Below are positions 54,859-64,000 of a stretch of 64,000 bases of DNA, one piece after another. The notes beneath the pieces were generated by a model. It made no database searches and had not been told where the DNA came from. It saw nothing but the letters and a program-made list of their open reading frames with translations. Within the stretch, counting starts at the first letter, position 1, and the number at the start of each line of letters is the position of its first letter. Location of the stretch: positions 62,001 through 126,000 of the forward strand of contig NZ_SMCP01000006.1 of the NCBI RefSeq assembly GCF_004342725.1, read 5' to 3'. This DNA comes from Testudinibacter aquarius. GTDB taxonomy: Bacteria > Pseudomonadota > Gammaproteobacteria > Enterobacterales > Pasteurellaceae. A program made the translations under genes and the position numbers.

Positions 54859-55527
54859 ATGAAAATTATTGAAGTAGATGAAGAGCTTTATCAATATATT
54901 GCGGCCAATACCCGCTCAATTGGCGAAAGTGCTTCCGATATTTTGCGTCGTCTTTTAAAGTTGTCCTCGTCTCAAAGTGGTAATAAAGAACAAATTGTGG
55001 CGACAGACGGCATGGCGCTGAGCAGTCAAGAAAGTGCGAAGACGGTGGATCAAGCCGTTCAGACTAATGCTGTCCAGATCAATGCCGGCGACCCAGTCAA
55101 AAGTGCGGTGCAGCCGACAGTCGATGTTGTTGAACCCGTTATCCCGAGAAAACAGTCGGACGAGGCGATTCAACGCGTGGTCAACCGTTTAAACGGCGTG
55201 TTGCAATCGGAGGAGTTTCAGAGCGAAAGCAAAGGAGTGGTGCGGTTTTTAATGATCTTGACCGCACTTTACCGTGCCAATCCGGAAAGTTTTGCTCAAG
55301 CGACTGAATCGCAACAAGGGCGTACCCGAATCTATTTTGCGCGCGATGAAGCGACATTGTTACAAGCAGGAAATCATACCAAACCAAGACAGATCCCGGA
55401 GACACCGTATTGGGTGATTACCAACACCAATAGTCAGCGCAAGATGTCGATGTTGGAAGGGGCGATGACCTCCATGCATTTGCCGACGGAGCTGGTTGAA
55501 GAAGTGAGAAGCTATTTTTCGGTTTAG
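54859..55527 (+). CDS. seqA: negative regulator of replication initiation SeqA (long linker)
   Basis: This 222-residue protein binds hemimethylated GATC and delays re-initiation at oriC. The N-terminal oligomerisation helix pair (MKIIEVDEELYQYIAANTRS; ESASDILRRLLKL) and the C-terminal DNA-binding domain (FLMILTALYRANPESFAQA; GRTRIYFARDEATLL; TPYWVITNTNSQRK) are conserved. Between them is a linker of about 75 residues rich in Val, Gln and Ser, some 40 longer than in the 181-residue E. coli protein. menE starts one base after its stop region. Confidence 0.96.
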   Translation: MKIIEVDEELYQYIAANTRSIGESASDILRRLLKLSSSQSGNKEQIVATDGMALSSQESAKTVDQAVQTNAVQINAGDPVKSAVQPTVDVVEPVIPRKQSDEAIQRVVNRLNGVLQSEEFQSESKGVVRFLMILTALYRANPESFAQATESQQGRTRIYFARDEATLLQAGNHTKPRQIPETPYWVITNTNSQRKMSMLEGAMTSMHLPTELVEEVRSYFSV

Positions 55528-55528
55528 T

Positions 55529-57118
55529 ATGAGTGATGTTATTCGTAGCTTGGCTGAATTAGCCCAGCAGCAGCAGGGTGCTATCTATTACCCGCTTGAC
55601 AACCTAAGCTTCGGCGAAGCAAGCGCTAATAAAGCAAGCCAGGAACTGGATTCCGACTTGCTTTTATTGTCTCTATTGCCAAAGACAGCAACAGACACAA
55701 CCGCACTTGAATTGAGTTGGCAGCAGGTTTTTGCTTTGATTGACTGCTTAGCCGATGAATTGGCAGCACAAGGCGTCAGTTGTCAGCAAGGGCTGGCGTT
55801 GATAGGAAAAAACAGTCTGCCACAACTGTTGTTATATCTGGCTGGGTTGTCGTTGGGTGTACGGGTGATGGTGATCAATCCGCAGTTTCCTGCTGAAAAA
55901 ATTGCACGGATTTTGTCACAAAATCAATTGGATTTTTATTGTTCGACAACGCCGTTGCCGGAGCTTGAAGCGCTGGCGGATAAGACGCAAAGCCGCTATC
56001 TATCGAATGAAGGTTTAGCAAGTGCGGTCAGCGAGCTTGTTAGCGCTGAATATGATAAAAATTATCAACGTGTTACACCACGCTTGTGGCAACAAGCGTT
56101 AACCATGACCTTAACCTCTGGTTCCAGCGGTGATCCGAAAGCGGTGGTACATGATATTGTCGCTCACTGGCAAAATGCGTTGGGTGTTAATGAATTTTTG
56201 GCTTTTGACAGCAGTAAGTCTTGGCTGTTGTCGTTGCCGTTATACCATGTTTCGGGGCAAGGCATTGTTTGGCGCTGGCTGAATGCCGCAGCGGAACTGC
56301 ATTTCAGCGGCATTGATTTTTACCGCTCCATCGGCAGAGCAACCCATGTTTCTTTAGTTCCAACTCAGTTACAGCGCTATTTGGCTTATTTAGAACAGGC
56401 GAGTAAAATACAAAAAAGTGCGGTTGACCATCGACTGGCTGCAACTGAAGCCGTGCTGTTGGGAGGCGCGCCGATTGATCCCATGCTATGCGCTCAAGCG
56501 CAGGCTGAGGGGTTGAACACATTTAGTGGTTATGGCATGACCGAAATGGCATCTACGGTTTTTGTTTGCCAAAATGACCTCGAGCAGCCACAAATGCGGT
56601 TACTGCGAGGTCGAGAACTGTGTATTCGTGAACAGGAGATCTGGCTGCGTGGTGCGGGCTTGGCGCAAGGCTATTGGCGAGATGGAACAGTCGAACCGTT
56701 ATTGAATGCCGAAGGCTGGTATCAGACTAAAGATCGCGGACTGTGGCATAACGGCAATTTGACCGTGCTGGGGCGGTTGGATCATCAGTTTATTTCCGGT
56801 GGCGAGAATATTCAGCCGGAGGAGATAGAACAAATACTACAGCAATATTCTGAGATTGAACAAGCGGTTGTGCTACCGTGGGCTGATGCCGAATTTGGCT
56901 ACCGTCCGGTAGCAATGGTGAAATTTAAACAGCCGTTTTCAGTACAATTGGTAGGCGAAGTGCGGTTATGGCTACAGGATAAATTGGAACGTTTTAAACA
57001 ACCGATTGCCTATTATCCATTGCCGTCGGAGACTGGCTCACAACAGATGAAAGTGGCGCGCGGATCGTTACTACAAGTGTTGCAGCAGTTGCAATATCAA
57101 CCAAAAGAGAATCAATAA
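55529..57118 (+). CDS. menE: o-succinylbenzoate-CoA ligase
   Basis: This 529-residue AMP-forming ligase acts in menaquinone synthesis. It has the phosphate loop TMTLTSGSSGDPKAVVHD, SGYGMTEMASTVFV, WYQTKDRG and the adenylate motif LGRLDHQFISGGENIQPEEIE. The N-terminal 60 residues are longer than usual. It follows seqA directly and precedes mscK by 10 bases. Menaquinone serves the anaerobic chain, consistent with DcuC in this genome. Confidence 0.93.
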   Translation: MSDVIRSLAELAQQQQGAIYYPLDNLSFGEASANKASQELDSDLLLLSLLPKTATDTTALELSWQQVFALIDCLADELAAQGVSCQQGLALIGKNSLPQLLLYLAGLSLGVRVMVINPQFPAEKIARILSQNQLDFYCSTTPLPELEALADKTQSRYLSNEGLASAVSELVSAEYDKNYQRVTPRLWQQALTMTLTSGSSGDPKAVVHDIVAHWQNALGVNEFLAFDSSKSWLLSLPLYHVSGQGIVWRWLNAAAELHFSGIDFYRSIGRATHVSLVPTQLQRYLAYLEQASKIQKSAVDHRLAATEAVLLGGAPIDPMLCAQAQAEGLNTFSGYGMTEMASTVFVCQNDLEQPQMRLLRGRELCIREQEIWLRGAGLAQGYWRDGTVEPLLNAEGWYQTKDRGLWHNGNLTVLGRLDHQFISGGENIQPEEIEQILQQYSEIEQAVVLPWADAEFGYRPVAMVKFKQPFSVQLVGEVRLWLQDKLERFKQPIAYYPLPSETGSQQMKVARGSLLQVLQQLQYQPKENQ

Positions 57119-57128
57119 AAGGGATCGT

Positions 57129-60100
57129 ATGAGAAGCCGTTTCTGGATTTTAGGGTATATAGTGGGGCTGTTGTTTATCAGCTCGGCGGCATGGTCGGCA
57201 TCGGAATATCAATTACCGAATAAAGAGGCGCTGAATGCCAGCATCAGCGCGGCAGAGAGCGATGAAAATAAAACGCCAGACAATGGATTGTTGCTGAATA
57301 ATTTGCGTGACACGTTAACTTTGCTGGCACAAATCGAGCAGCAGCAGAGCAATATCGACAGCTTGCAAAAGACCATCGATGAGTCTGATGCGCTGTTGCA
57401 AAAAACACAAGAAAATTTAAACCGTTTGAATGCGGCAGAAAGTATTGAAACGCTTGCAAAAAAATGGGATTCAATGAGTTTGACACAGCTGCTGGAATTG
57501 CAAAATGAGAGCCAGGCTAAATTACAGCAGTTACAAACCGATTTGAGCAATTTAAATGTGTTGTTAGTTGCACAACGTGCGACGCCGGAACGGGTGCAGG
57601 CTGCACTTGCGGAAAATTTGGCACGCAGTCAGCAGCTGAACAAACTGTTATTCAGCGCTCAAGTCAGTCGGTCATTAGCGGACAAATATCACGCCGAGTT
57701 GAAATTAATCGATTTAAAAAATGAATATAATCAATTGAGTTTAAGTGGTAATTCACATTTGACCTCATTGTACGAATCAGAAGTAGCCGAAAAAAACTTG
57801 GAGCAGCAACAACAACAAGCGATTCAAGTGGCGCTGCAAGAGAAAATAAGTGCCTTAAGGTTGCAACAGTCACAACAACAGGCAGAGCAGCAGGCGGAAC
57901 AGAGCACCGATAACAATAACAAAAACGAATTTATTCGTCAGGAATTGCAACTTAATACCAAAATTAGCCAAGATTTGGTTGAACAAACCAATATGGATAA
58001 CCAACTGGTGCAAGACGGCTTGCGGATTCGCAATATGTTGGATAATTTGTTGCAGACTCAGCGCAATATCGAAGAACAGATTAGTGCGCTACAGGGCACG
58101 TTGATTCTATCGCGGATTATCAACAAGCAGCGGCAAGCACTACCGACCGATAGTTTGATTGGTGGATTGTCAAAGCGGATTACCGATTTGCGGGTGCGGA
58201 TTTTTGATACTAACGAACGACGCGATGCATTGTATAGCCCGGCGGTTTATATCGCAGGGCTGGAACAGAGCAAGAAAACAGTGTTTAATGAGGAAGAAAA
58301 AGCACAGTTGACCACCATCTTGCAAGATCGGCGTAAATTGTTGACCGATTTGATTACTCGTTTAAACGAAGAGCTGAATCACGCCATTAATATTGAATTG
58401 AACCAACAACAAGTGAGCAGTATTAGTAAAGAGCTGCAATCCAAGTTGGAGCAGCAAAGCTTTTGGGTGCGCAGCAACAGCCCAATTGACTTTGATTGGT
58501 TTATCAATTTTCCAAAAATGGCTAAAATTCAATTAGATCAAATTGTTAAACTGCTGAATTTCAGTAATTGGCGCGATTATCTATTGCCGATAGGTTCATT
58601 GGTTGGTTTTTTATTATTGTTGGCAGGTGCAATTACACTAGCTAAAAATTGGATTAAACGTAAAATCAGTTGGCATAACAGCAATATCAATACACTGCGT
58701 GGCGATAACCAATCACGCACTATCCTTGTGCTGTTTTATACGCTTTTATTAGCACTGCCGAGTACATTATTGTTTCTATCCGTCTTAATTTTGGTGATCT
58801 ATTTTTGTTTTCAATCGCCGTTAGCACTGCTGCCTTGGGCACTCAAAATGGCAGCATTTTGGTTTTTTATTGCCTTTCTTTTATCATTGCTACGCCCGAA
58901 CGGGATTGCCTATAAACATTTTAACTTTTCCGCCACAGCTAACGGAATGTTCCGTAGCAGCTTAAAACGCTCAATTCCGATTTTAGTGGTTTTGTTGAAT
59001 GCGTCGACGTTTACCTCGCTGGAGGAAACCGGGATTGCCAATGATTATTTGGGCGAAGCTTTGATTATCACCGCACTTTTGTTTTTCTTGTTTCAACTTG
59101 CACCTTCTTTCAGTAATGCGATTAAACGCATGGATCAAGAATTACTCGGCGATGAGCACCATCCGCAAGAGCATACAAACTATCAGCGGCTGTTCAAGTT
59201 TTTTCGTCTGTTGCTGTTGTTGATTCCAATCAGCTTAATTCTGCTGATTGGTTTGGGATATTACTATACAGCGCTGACCTTGATTAAACATATCATTTAC
59301 ACTTACGTTGTGCTGATTTTATGGATCAACATCCGTGAACTCACTCACCGTGCTATTCGGGTGTCCTCACGCCAGTTGGCATATCGCCGTTTGAAAGAGT
59401 TGCGTGAAAAAGAGAGTACGGAGCAGACTGAATTTCGCGGAGAAGAGAAAATTATCGATGCACAAGACGAGAAAATTGCCCTTTCTACCGTCAATCAACA
59501 AGTGACTAAACTGACCGATATTTTATTGTGGATCTTGCTGCTTGGTCTGTTTTATTGGGTGTGGTCTGATCTGCTCAGTGTGGCGTACTATTTGGATAAC
59601 GTCAGTCTTTGGCAGCAAACTTCCACCGCTGAAAATGGTGCTAGTATTGTCGAATCAGTCACGCTGCTCAATTTCTTGAGCTCGATGGTGATTTTGTGGG
59701 GAACCTATTTAGTGGTACGCAATTTAAGCGGAATACTCGAGATTCTTGTCTTTTCCAGAGTGCGGTTATCACAAGGCTCACCGTATGCGATCACTACCAT
59801 TTTAAGCTATGCCTTTGTTGCCTTAGGTGCCGGCGTGGCATTTTCCAGTTTGGGTATGTCGTGGAGCAAATTGCAGTGGCTGTTTGCTGCATTATCGGTT
59901 GGTTTAGGTTTCGGCTTGCAGGAAATTTTTGCGAATTTTGTGTCGGGGATTATTATTTTGTTTGAACGTCCGGTGCGTATTGGTGATTTGGTGACAATTG
60001 GCGAGTTCAGCGGCACGGTGTCAAAAATTCGTATCCGTGCGACTACGATAGTTGATTTTGACGGCAAAGAAGTGATTGTGCCGAATAAGGCTTTTGTAAC

Positions 60101-60461
60101 CGAACGCTTGACCAACTGGTCGTTAACCAATACGACGACAAGAGTTGTGTTGAAGGTCGGCGTGGCTTATGGTTCAGATTTGGAACTCACCCGCGATTTG
60201 CTGTATAAAGCCGCCAGTGAAGCCCCTTTTGTGTTGGAAGATCCGGCACCGCTGGTGTATTTCTTAACCTTTGGTGCCAGCACGCTTGATCATGAACTGC
60301 GTGTATATGTGAATCAAACCAATGAGCGTAATAAAACTGTTGATTTTTTAAATCGCCGAATCGATCAGCTATTTAAAGAGAATAATATTGATATCGCCTT
60401 TAACCAATTAGATGTGTATATTAAAAACGGCAACGGTCAACAGTTGCAAATTGAGAAATAG
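57129..60461 (+). CDS. mscK: potassium-dependent mechanosensitive channel (MscK/KefA)
   Basis: This 1110-residue inner-membrane channel has a signal peptide (residues 1-23, SSAAWSA), a periplasmic coiled-coil region of about 430 residues rich in Gln and Leu, and eleven or so transmembrane helices from residue 480. A C-terminal MscS domain follows with the pore helix and [30 protein letters not shown] and [13 protein letters not shown]. It opens under hypo-osmotic stress. The gene lies between menE and aroC, as in H. influenzae. Confidence 0.95.
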   Translation: MRSRFWILGYIVGLLFISSAAWSASEYQLPNKEALNASISAAESDENKTPDNGLLLNNLRDTLTLLAQIEQQQSNIDSLQKTIDESDALLQKTQENLNRLNAAESIETLAKKWDSMSLTQLLELQNESQAKLQQLQTDLSNLNVLLVAQRATPERVQAALAENLARSQQLNKLLFSAQVSRSLADKYHAELKLIDLKNEYNQLSLSGNSHLTSLYESEVAEKNLEQQQQQAIQVALQEKISALRLQQSQQQAEQQAEQSTDNNNKNEFIRQELQLNTKISQDLVEQTNMDNQLVQDGLRIRNMLDNLLQTQRNIEEQISALQGTLILSRIINKQRQALPTDSLIGGLSKRITDLRVRIFDTNERRDALYSPAVYIAGLEQSKKTVFNEEEKAQLTTILQDRRKLLTDLITRLNEELNHAINIELNQQQVSSISKELQSKLEQQSFWVRSNSPIDFDWFINFPKMAKIQLDQIVKLLNFSNWRDYLLPIGSLVGFLLLLAGAITLAKNWIKRKISWHNSNINTLRGDNQSRTILVLFYTLLLALPSTLLFLSVLILVIYFCFQSPLALLPWALKMAAFWFFIAFLLSLLRPNGIAYKHFNFSATANGMFRSSLKRSIPILVVLLNASTFTSLEETGIANDYLGEALIITALLFFLFQLAPSFSNAIKRMDQELLGDEHHPQEHTNYQRLFKFFRLLLLLIPISLILLIGLGYYYTALTLIKHIIYTYVVLILWINIRELTHRAIRVSSRQLAYRRLKELREKESTEQTEFRGEEKIIDAQDEKIALSTVNQQVTKLTDILLWILLLGLFYWVWSDLLSVAYYLDNVSLWQQTSTAENGASIVESVTLLNFLSSMVILWGTYLVVRNLSGILEILVFSRVRLSQGSPYAITTILSYAFVALGAGVAFSSLGMSWSKLQWLFAALSVGLGFGLQEIFANFVSGIIILFERPVRIGDLVTIGEFSGTVSKIRIRATTIVDFDGKEVIVPNKAFVTERLTNWSLTNTTTRVVLKVGVAYGSDLELTRDLLYKAASEAPFVLEDPAPLVYFLTFGASTLDHELRVYVNQTNERNKTVDFLNRRIDQLFKENNIDIAFNQLDVYIKNGNGQQLQIEK

Positions 60462-60478
60462 GACGGAAAGGAACAGAC

Positions 60479-61567
60479 ATGGCAGGCAACAGCATCGGAC
60501 AAGTTTTCAGAGTGACCACCTTCGGTGAATCACATGGCATCGCATTGGGTTGTATTATTGACGGCATGCCGCCGGGCATGACGCTATGCGAGGCTGATAT
60601 TCAGCCGGATTTGGATCGCCGTAAGCCAGGCACTTCACGCTACACGACGCCACGTCGTGAAGATGATCGAGTGACTATTTTGTCCGGCGTGTTTGAAGGC
60701 AAAACCACCGGCACCAGCATCGGAATGTTGATCGAAAATGGTGATCAGCGTTCGCAGGATTACAGCGAAATTAAAGATCGGTTTCGTCCGGGACATGCGG
60801 ATTACACTTATCAGCAAAAATACGGACTGCGCGACTATCGTGGCGGCGGGCGCTCTTCTGCCCGAGAAACCGCGATGCGGGTCGCAGCCGGAGCTGTGGC
60901 AAAAAAATATTTGCGGGAACAATTCGGGGTTGAAGTGCGTGGTTTCCTGAGCCAAATCGGCTCGGTAAAAATTGCCCCACAAGCCTTGCAACAGATCGAT
61001 TGGCAACAGGTCAACAGCAACCCGTTTTTCTGCCCGGATCCAAGTGCGGTCGAGCAGTTTGATGAGTTGATCCGCGAACTGAAAAAAGAGGGCAACTCGG
61101 TAGGTGCTAAGCTGACTGTGGTGGCTGAAAATGTACCTGTCGGTTTGGGCGAACCGGTATTTGATCGTTTAGATGCCGATTTAGCGCATGCTCTGATGGG
61201 AATTAATGCCGTAAAAGGCGTTGAAATCGGTGACGGATTTGCTGTGGTAGAACAAAAAGGCAGTGAACACCGTGATGAGATGACACCACAGGGATTCAGT
61301 TCCAACCATGCGGGCGGCATTTTAGGCGGCATCAGCAACGGACAGCCGATTGTGGCACAGATTGCGTTAAAACCGACCTCCAGTATTACGATTCCGGGAA
61401 AAACCGTCAATTTAGATAATCAAGCGGTGGAAGTGGTCACCCGTGGTCGGCATGATCCCTGTGTCGGCATTCGTGCCGTACCGATTGCCGAAGCAATGGT
61501 AGCAATTGTATTGTTAGATCATTTGTTGCGCCATCGTGCACAAAACGGAGCGGTTAATGCGCAATAA
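60479..61567 (+). CDS. aroC: chorismate synthase
   Basis: This 362-residue enzyme makes chorismate from 5-enolpyruvylshikimate-3-phosphate using reduced FMN. It has the signatures [53 protein letters not shown] and the closing [26 protein letters not shown] precedes the ATG. Its last 11 bases overlap the start of mepA. Confidence 0.97.
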   Translation: MAGNSIGQVFRVTTFGESHGIALGCIIDGMPPGMTLCEADIQPDLDRRKPGTSRYTTPRREDDRVTILSGVFEGKTTGTSIGMLIENGDQRSQDYSEIKDRFRPGHADYTYQQKYGLRDYRGGGRSSARETAMRVAAGAVAKKYLREQFGVEVRGFLSQIGSVKIAPQALQQIDWQQVNSNPFFCPDPSAVEQFDELIRELKKEGNSVGAKLTVVAENVPVGLGEPVFDRLDADLAHALMGINAVKGVEIGDGFAVVEQKGSEHRDEMTPQGFSSNHAGGILGGISNGQPIVAQIALKPTSSITIPGKTVNLDNQAVEVVTRGRHDPCVGIRAVPIAEAMVAIVLLDHLLRHRAQNGAVNAQ

Positions 61568-62393
61568 TACTTTTATCAAAACCGTATTTTTATCGTTAAT
61601 CAGCGTTCCTTTGTTCGGTACCAGCGCTGTGGCTTCCCCTTGGGAGCAGATAAACAGCCCGATACAAGGCAACGCCAATCCAATCGGCGGTTACAGCAAC
61701 GGCTGTATTATTGGTGCCGAAGCTTTGCCATTACGCGGCGAAGGCTACCAAGTGATTCGTTCACAAAAAAACCGTTATTACGGACACCCGGAGTTGCTGG
61801 CGTATTTGCAACGCTTAGGCAAAAAAGCCAAGCAAGCAGGATTGCAGAATGTCTTGATCGGCGATATGGGAATGGCAGCCGGCGGGCGATTTTCCAGTGG
61901 TCATGCTAGCCATCAAACCGGGTTAGATGCGGATATTTGGTTGCGTTTTGGGCCGTTAACCGACAAGCAGGCACTGACCCCGACCGCTACGCTGATGGTC
62001 AATCGTCAGGCTCAGCGGGTTGATGAGCGGGTTTGGACGCCGGATCAAACCACCCTAATCCGTTTGGCGGCACAAGATCCCAAGGTTGATCGGATTTTTT
62101 TGAATCCGGCAATCAAATTAAAATTGTGCCAAACGGTAACGGGGGACCGCACTTGGCTGGCGAAAATTCGTCCTTGGTTTGGGCATGATGCGCATTTACA
62201 TGTGCGTTTAACTTGCCCGCAAGGGGCTACACATTGTGAAGCACAAGCACCGGTTCCCAGTGGTGAAGGGTGTGGAGCTGAATTGATGTCATGGTTTGAG
62301 CCGCCAAAGCCGGGGACACAGTCAACGCCTAAAACACCACCACCATTGCCACAATTGTGCCAAATGATTTTGTCACAACAGGGTAAAAGCTAA
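61557..62393 (+). CDS. mepA: penicillin-insensitive murein endopeptidase
   Basis: This 278-residue periplasmic LAS-type metallopeptidase cuts D-Ala-mDAP cross-links in peptidoglycan. A signal peptide ends near TSAVAS (residue 25). Zinc ligands are visible in [15 protein letters not shown] and HDAHLHVRL; conserved Cys residues should form disulfides. An upstream start at 61536 lies in aroC; I chose the ATG at 61557 because GGAG stands seven bases before it. The C-terminus is Pro-rich ([18 protein letters not shown]). Confidence 0.95.
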   Translation: MRNNTFIKTVFLSLISVPLFGTSAVASPWEQINSPIQGNANPIGGYSNGCIIGAEALPLRGEGYQVIRSQKNRYYGHPELLAYLQRLGKKAKQAGLQNVLIGDMGMAAGGRFSSGHASHQTGLDADIWLRFGPLTDKQALTPTATLMVNRQAQRVDERVWTPDQTTLIRLAAQDPKVDRIFLNPAIKLKLCQTVTGDRTWLAKIRPWFGHDAHLHVRLTCPQGATHCEAQAPVPSGEGCGAELMSWFEPPKPGTQSTPKTPPPLPQLCQMILSQQGKS

Positions 62394-62422
62394 ATACAGA
62401 CGATTAATAAGGTGATATTGGC

Positions 62423-63187
62423 GTGGAACTGACGTTTGAAATTTACTTAGTACTGTTTGCGGTAGCGTTATTCGCCGGTTTTATTGATGCCATTGCCGGT
62501 GGTGGCGGCTTGATCACCATTCCTGCGCTGTTAGCGATCGGTATGCCGCCAGCGATGGCACTCGGCACCAACAAATTGCAGTCGTGCGGTGGTTCATTTT
62601 CTGCCAGCTGGTATTTTATCCGGCAAAAAGCCGTGAATTTAAAGCAGATTATTTGGCTGATTGTGTTCACGTTTCTCGGTGCAGTGCTGGGGACGCTATT
62701 GGTGCAGCAGATCAACATTGATTTTTTGAAAAAAATCCTGCCATTTTTGATTTTTGCTATTGGCATCTATTTTTTATTAACGCCTAAACTGGGCGAAAGT
62801 GATAAAAAGACTCGAATTTCTTATATGGGATTTGCCTTAACCGCAGGGCTAGGAATTGGGTTTTATGATGGTTTTTTCGGACCGGGAACCGGCTCGTTTT
62901 TAGGATTGGCATTCGTGATGTTGCTCGGTTTTAACTTGGCAAAAGCGACAGCACATGCAAAAGTGCTGAATTTTACTTCAAATATTGCGTCTTTGCTTTT
63001 TTTTATGATTGGCGGACAGCTTATGTGGAGCGTGGGGATCGTGATGTTGATTGGGCAGTTTATCGGGGCAAGATTGGGCGCTAAAATGGTGTTGACCAAA
63101 GGGCAAAAGCTGATCCGTCCGATGGTTGTGGTGGTAGCGTTTGTGATGGCGAGTAAATTAGCGTTTGATTATGGGTGGTTTGAATAG
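62423..63187 (+). CDS. TauE/SafE-family sulfite or organosulfur exporter
   Basis: This 254-residue membrane protein of eight helices has family features FAGFIDAIAGGGGLITIPAL, ALGTNKLQSCGGSFSASWYF and IGFYDGFFGPGTGSFLGLAF. The family exports sulfite or similar anions; the substrate is unproven. It starts with GTG preceded by AAGGTGA. It lies between mepA and lpxM, the same order as in H. influenzae. Confidence 0.9.
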   Translation: MELTFEIYLVLFAVALFAGFIDAIAGGGGLITIPALLAIGMPPAMALGTNKLQSCGGSFSASWYFIRQKAVNLKQIIWLIVFTFLGAVLGTLLVQQINIDFLKKILPFLIFAIGIYFLLTPKLGESDKKTRISYMGFALTAGLGIGFYDGFFGPGTGSFLGLAFVMLLGFNLAKATAHAKVLNFTSNIASLLFFMIGGQLMWSVGIVMLIGQFIGARLGAKMVLTKGQKLIRPMVVVVAFVMASKLAFDYGWFE

Positions 63188-63245
63188 CGCTAGTGTGAAT
63201 AGATTTTTGTGGATACATTTGTTGTAAATAGGATTGTTGTGAAAG

Positions 63246-64000
63246 ATGAGTGAGCAAAATACCCGTATAACGGGCAGAGTGGGTTATGATCCGCACTTTT
63301 CTTGGCGTTATCTACTGCCGAAATATTGGGGAATTTGGCTGGGGATAGCCGGATTACTGCTGCTGGCGTATGTGCCGTATCGCTGGCGTGATGCTTTTGC
63401 GGCTCAATTAGCCAAAATTATCGGCAAAAAAGCGAAAAAACAGCGCCATCGTGCCAGAGTGAATTTGAGCTACTGCTTTCCGGATTGGAGTGAGCAGCAA
63501 AAAGAGCAGGTGATCGACGATATGTTTGTCTGTGTGACCCAAACAATGTTAGCGATTGGCGAAGTTGCACTGCGTTCAAAAACACATTTAAGCCAACGAG
63601 TGGAATTTTTAGGTTTGGACTATGTTCGTCAGGCAAGAGCCGAAGGTCAAAATGTGATCTTGCTGGTGCCGCATACTTGGGCAATTGACGCTTCCGGCAT
63701 TATCTTACATACACAGGGTATGCCGATGACCGCCATGTATAATCCGCATCGTAATCCGTTGGTGGACTGGTTGTGGAACCGCACTCGCGAACGTTTTGGC
63801 GGTAAAATGCACGCCCGTCAAAACGGGATTAAACCGTTTTTAAATGCAGTTCGACGCGGCGAATTGGGTTATTATCTTCCCGATGAGGACTATGGCGAAG
63901 CGCTGAGTGTATATGCTGACTTTTTTGCCACTTATAAAGCGACCTTGCCCGGTTTGAACAAAATGGCAAAAGTGGCAAAAGCAGTGGTAATCCCCATGTT
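63246..64000 (+). CDS. lpxM: lipid A acyltransferase LpxM (MsbB), partial
   Basis: The first 251 codons are present and the frame runs off the window. It begins MSEQNTRITGRVGYDPHF, with a transmembrane helix WGIWLGIAGLLLLAYVPYRW. The acyltransferase HX4D motif is VPHTWAID, followed by MYNPHRNPLVDWLWNRTRERFGG in parts and LPDEDYGEALSVYADFF, typical of LpxM. It adds the last secondary acyl chain to lipid A at the inner membrane. GAAAG precedes the ATG. Confidence 0.93.
   Translation, partial: MSEQNTRITGRVGYDPHFSWRYLLPKYWGIWLGIAGLLLLAYVPYRWRDAFAAQLAKIIGKKAKKQRHRARVNLSYCFPDWSEQQKEQVIDDMFVCVTQTMLAIGEVALRSKTHLSQRVEFLGLDYVRQARAEGQNVILLVPHTWAIDASGIILHTQGMPMTAMYNPHRNPLVDWLWNRTRERFGGKMHARQNGIKPFLNAVRRGELGYYLPDEDYGEALSVYADFFATYKATLPGLNKMAKVAKAVVIPM

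Larger units (their letters stand above)
1..64000. repeat. dispersed DNA uptake signal sequences (AAGTGCGGT)
   Basis: The nine-base core AAGTGCGGT or ACCGCACTT recurs dozens of times on both strands, inside and between genes. It marks DNA for uptake by competent Pasteurellaceae of the H. influenzae type. Two pairs form terminators (28044-28073 and 33291-33330). Five copies lie in the phage-like element, at 3594, 4134, 4936, 5523 and 10145. Confidence 0.9.

Overview
The window is chromosomal DNA of a gammaproteobacterium, almost certainly a member of the Pasteurellaceae. The 9-base uptake signal AAGTGCGGT (and its complement ACCGCACTT) recurs throughout, often inside genes and sometimes as inverted pairs in terminators; this is the Haemophilus influenzae type of uptake sequence. 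Gene content and order agree: fur-fldA-ybfE-ybfF beside seqA-menE-mscK-aroC-mepA-TauE-lpxM follows the arrangement I recall from H. influenzae. The tmRNA tag ANDENYALAA is typical of the enteric/Pasteurellaceae group. The species cannot be named from the sequence alone.

Positions 1-10793 are one end of an integrated phage-like element inserted at the 3' end of the tmRNA gene (10794-11159, minus strand). A P4-type tyrosine recombinase lies next to the tmRNA. Beyond it is a leftward HK97-type operon in the order tail-terminator-like, major capsid, tail-assembly (lambda I-like), protease, portal, head closure, connector, HNH nuclease, unknown, TerS, TerL. Then come two cargo genes with their own promoter and terminator (a moron), and an HK97 gp10-like gene cut by the window start. 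Terminase last and capsid first is the reverse of ordinary lambda/HK97 phages and recalls capsid-forming satellites (cf-PICI-like); the other end of the element is outside the window.

Positions 11160-24600 look like a phosphate-starvation region. It holds pstSCAB-phoU, two efflux-type transporters, and a secreted alkaline phosphatase behind a near-perfect Pho box. After that come a three-gene operon (a periplasmic CPFC protein, a LolD/MacB-type ATPase and a permease with a strikingly His-rich loop, plausibly for metal handling) and an olsB/olsA-like acyltransferase pair, probably for phosphorus-free ornithine lipids.

Positions 24750-36500 carry metabolic and housekeeping genes: ybaK, usg, a secreted nucleotidase and a periplasmic rhodanese. 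A peptide/amide-scavenging group follows (allC-like, then divergent pepE-dcuC-abgA-like), then putP, yggS and a higBA toxin-antitoxin pair. Positions 36500-46780 hold the attenuated thr operon (thrL-thrA-thrB-thrC, with a hairpin element between thrB and thrC), acnB, a membrane metallophosphoesterase and a DUF1778/GNAT toxin-antitoxin pair with a palindromic operator. Positions 46890-64000 hold gyrA, ubiG, poxB, the fur-fldA-ybfE-ybfF cluster, seqA-menE-mscK-aroC-mepA, a TauE-type exporter and the start of lpxM, which runs off the window end.

The backbone is ordinary. The accessory interest lies in the phage-like element and its moron, the phosphate/metal/ornithine-lipid region, and several hairpin-rich intergenic repeats.
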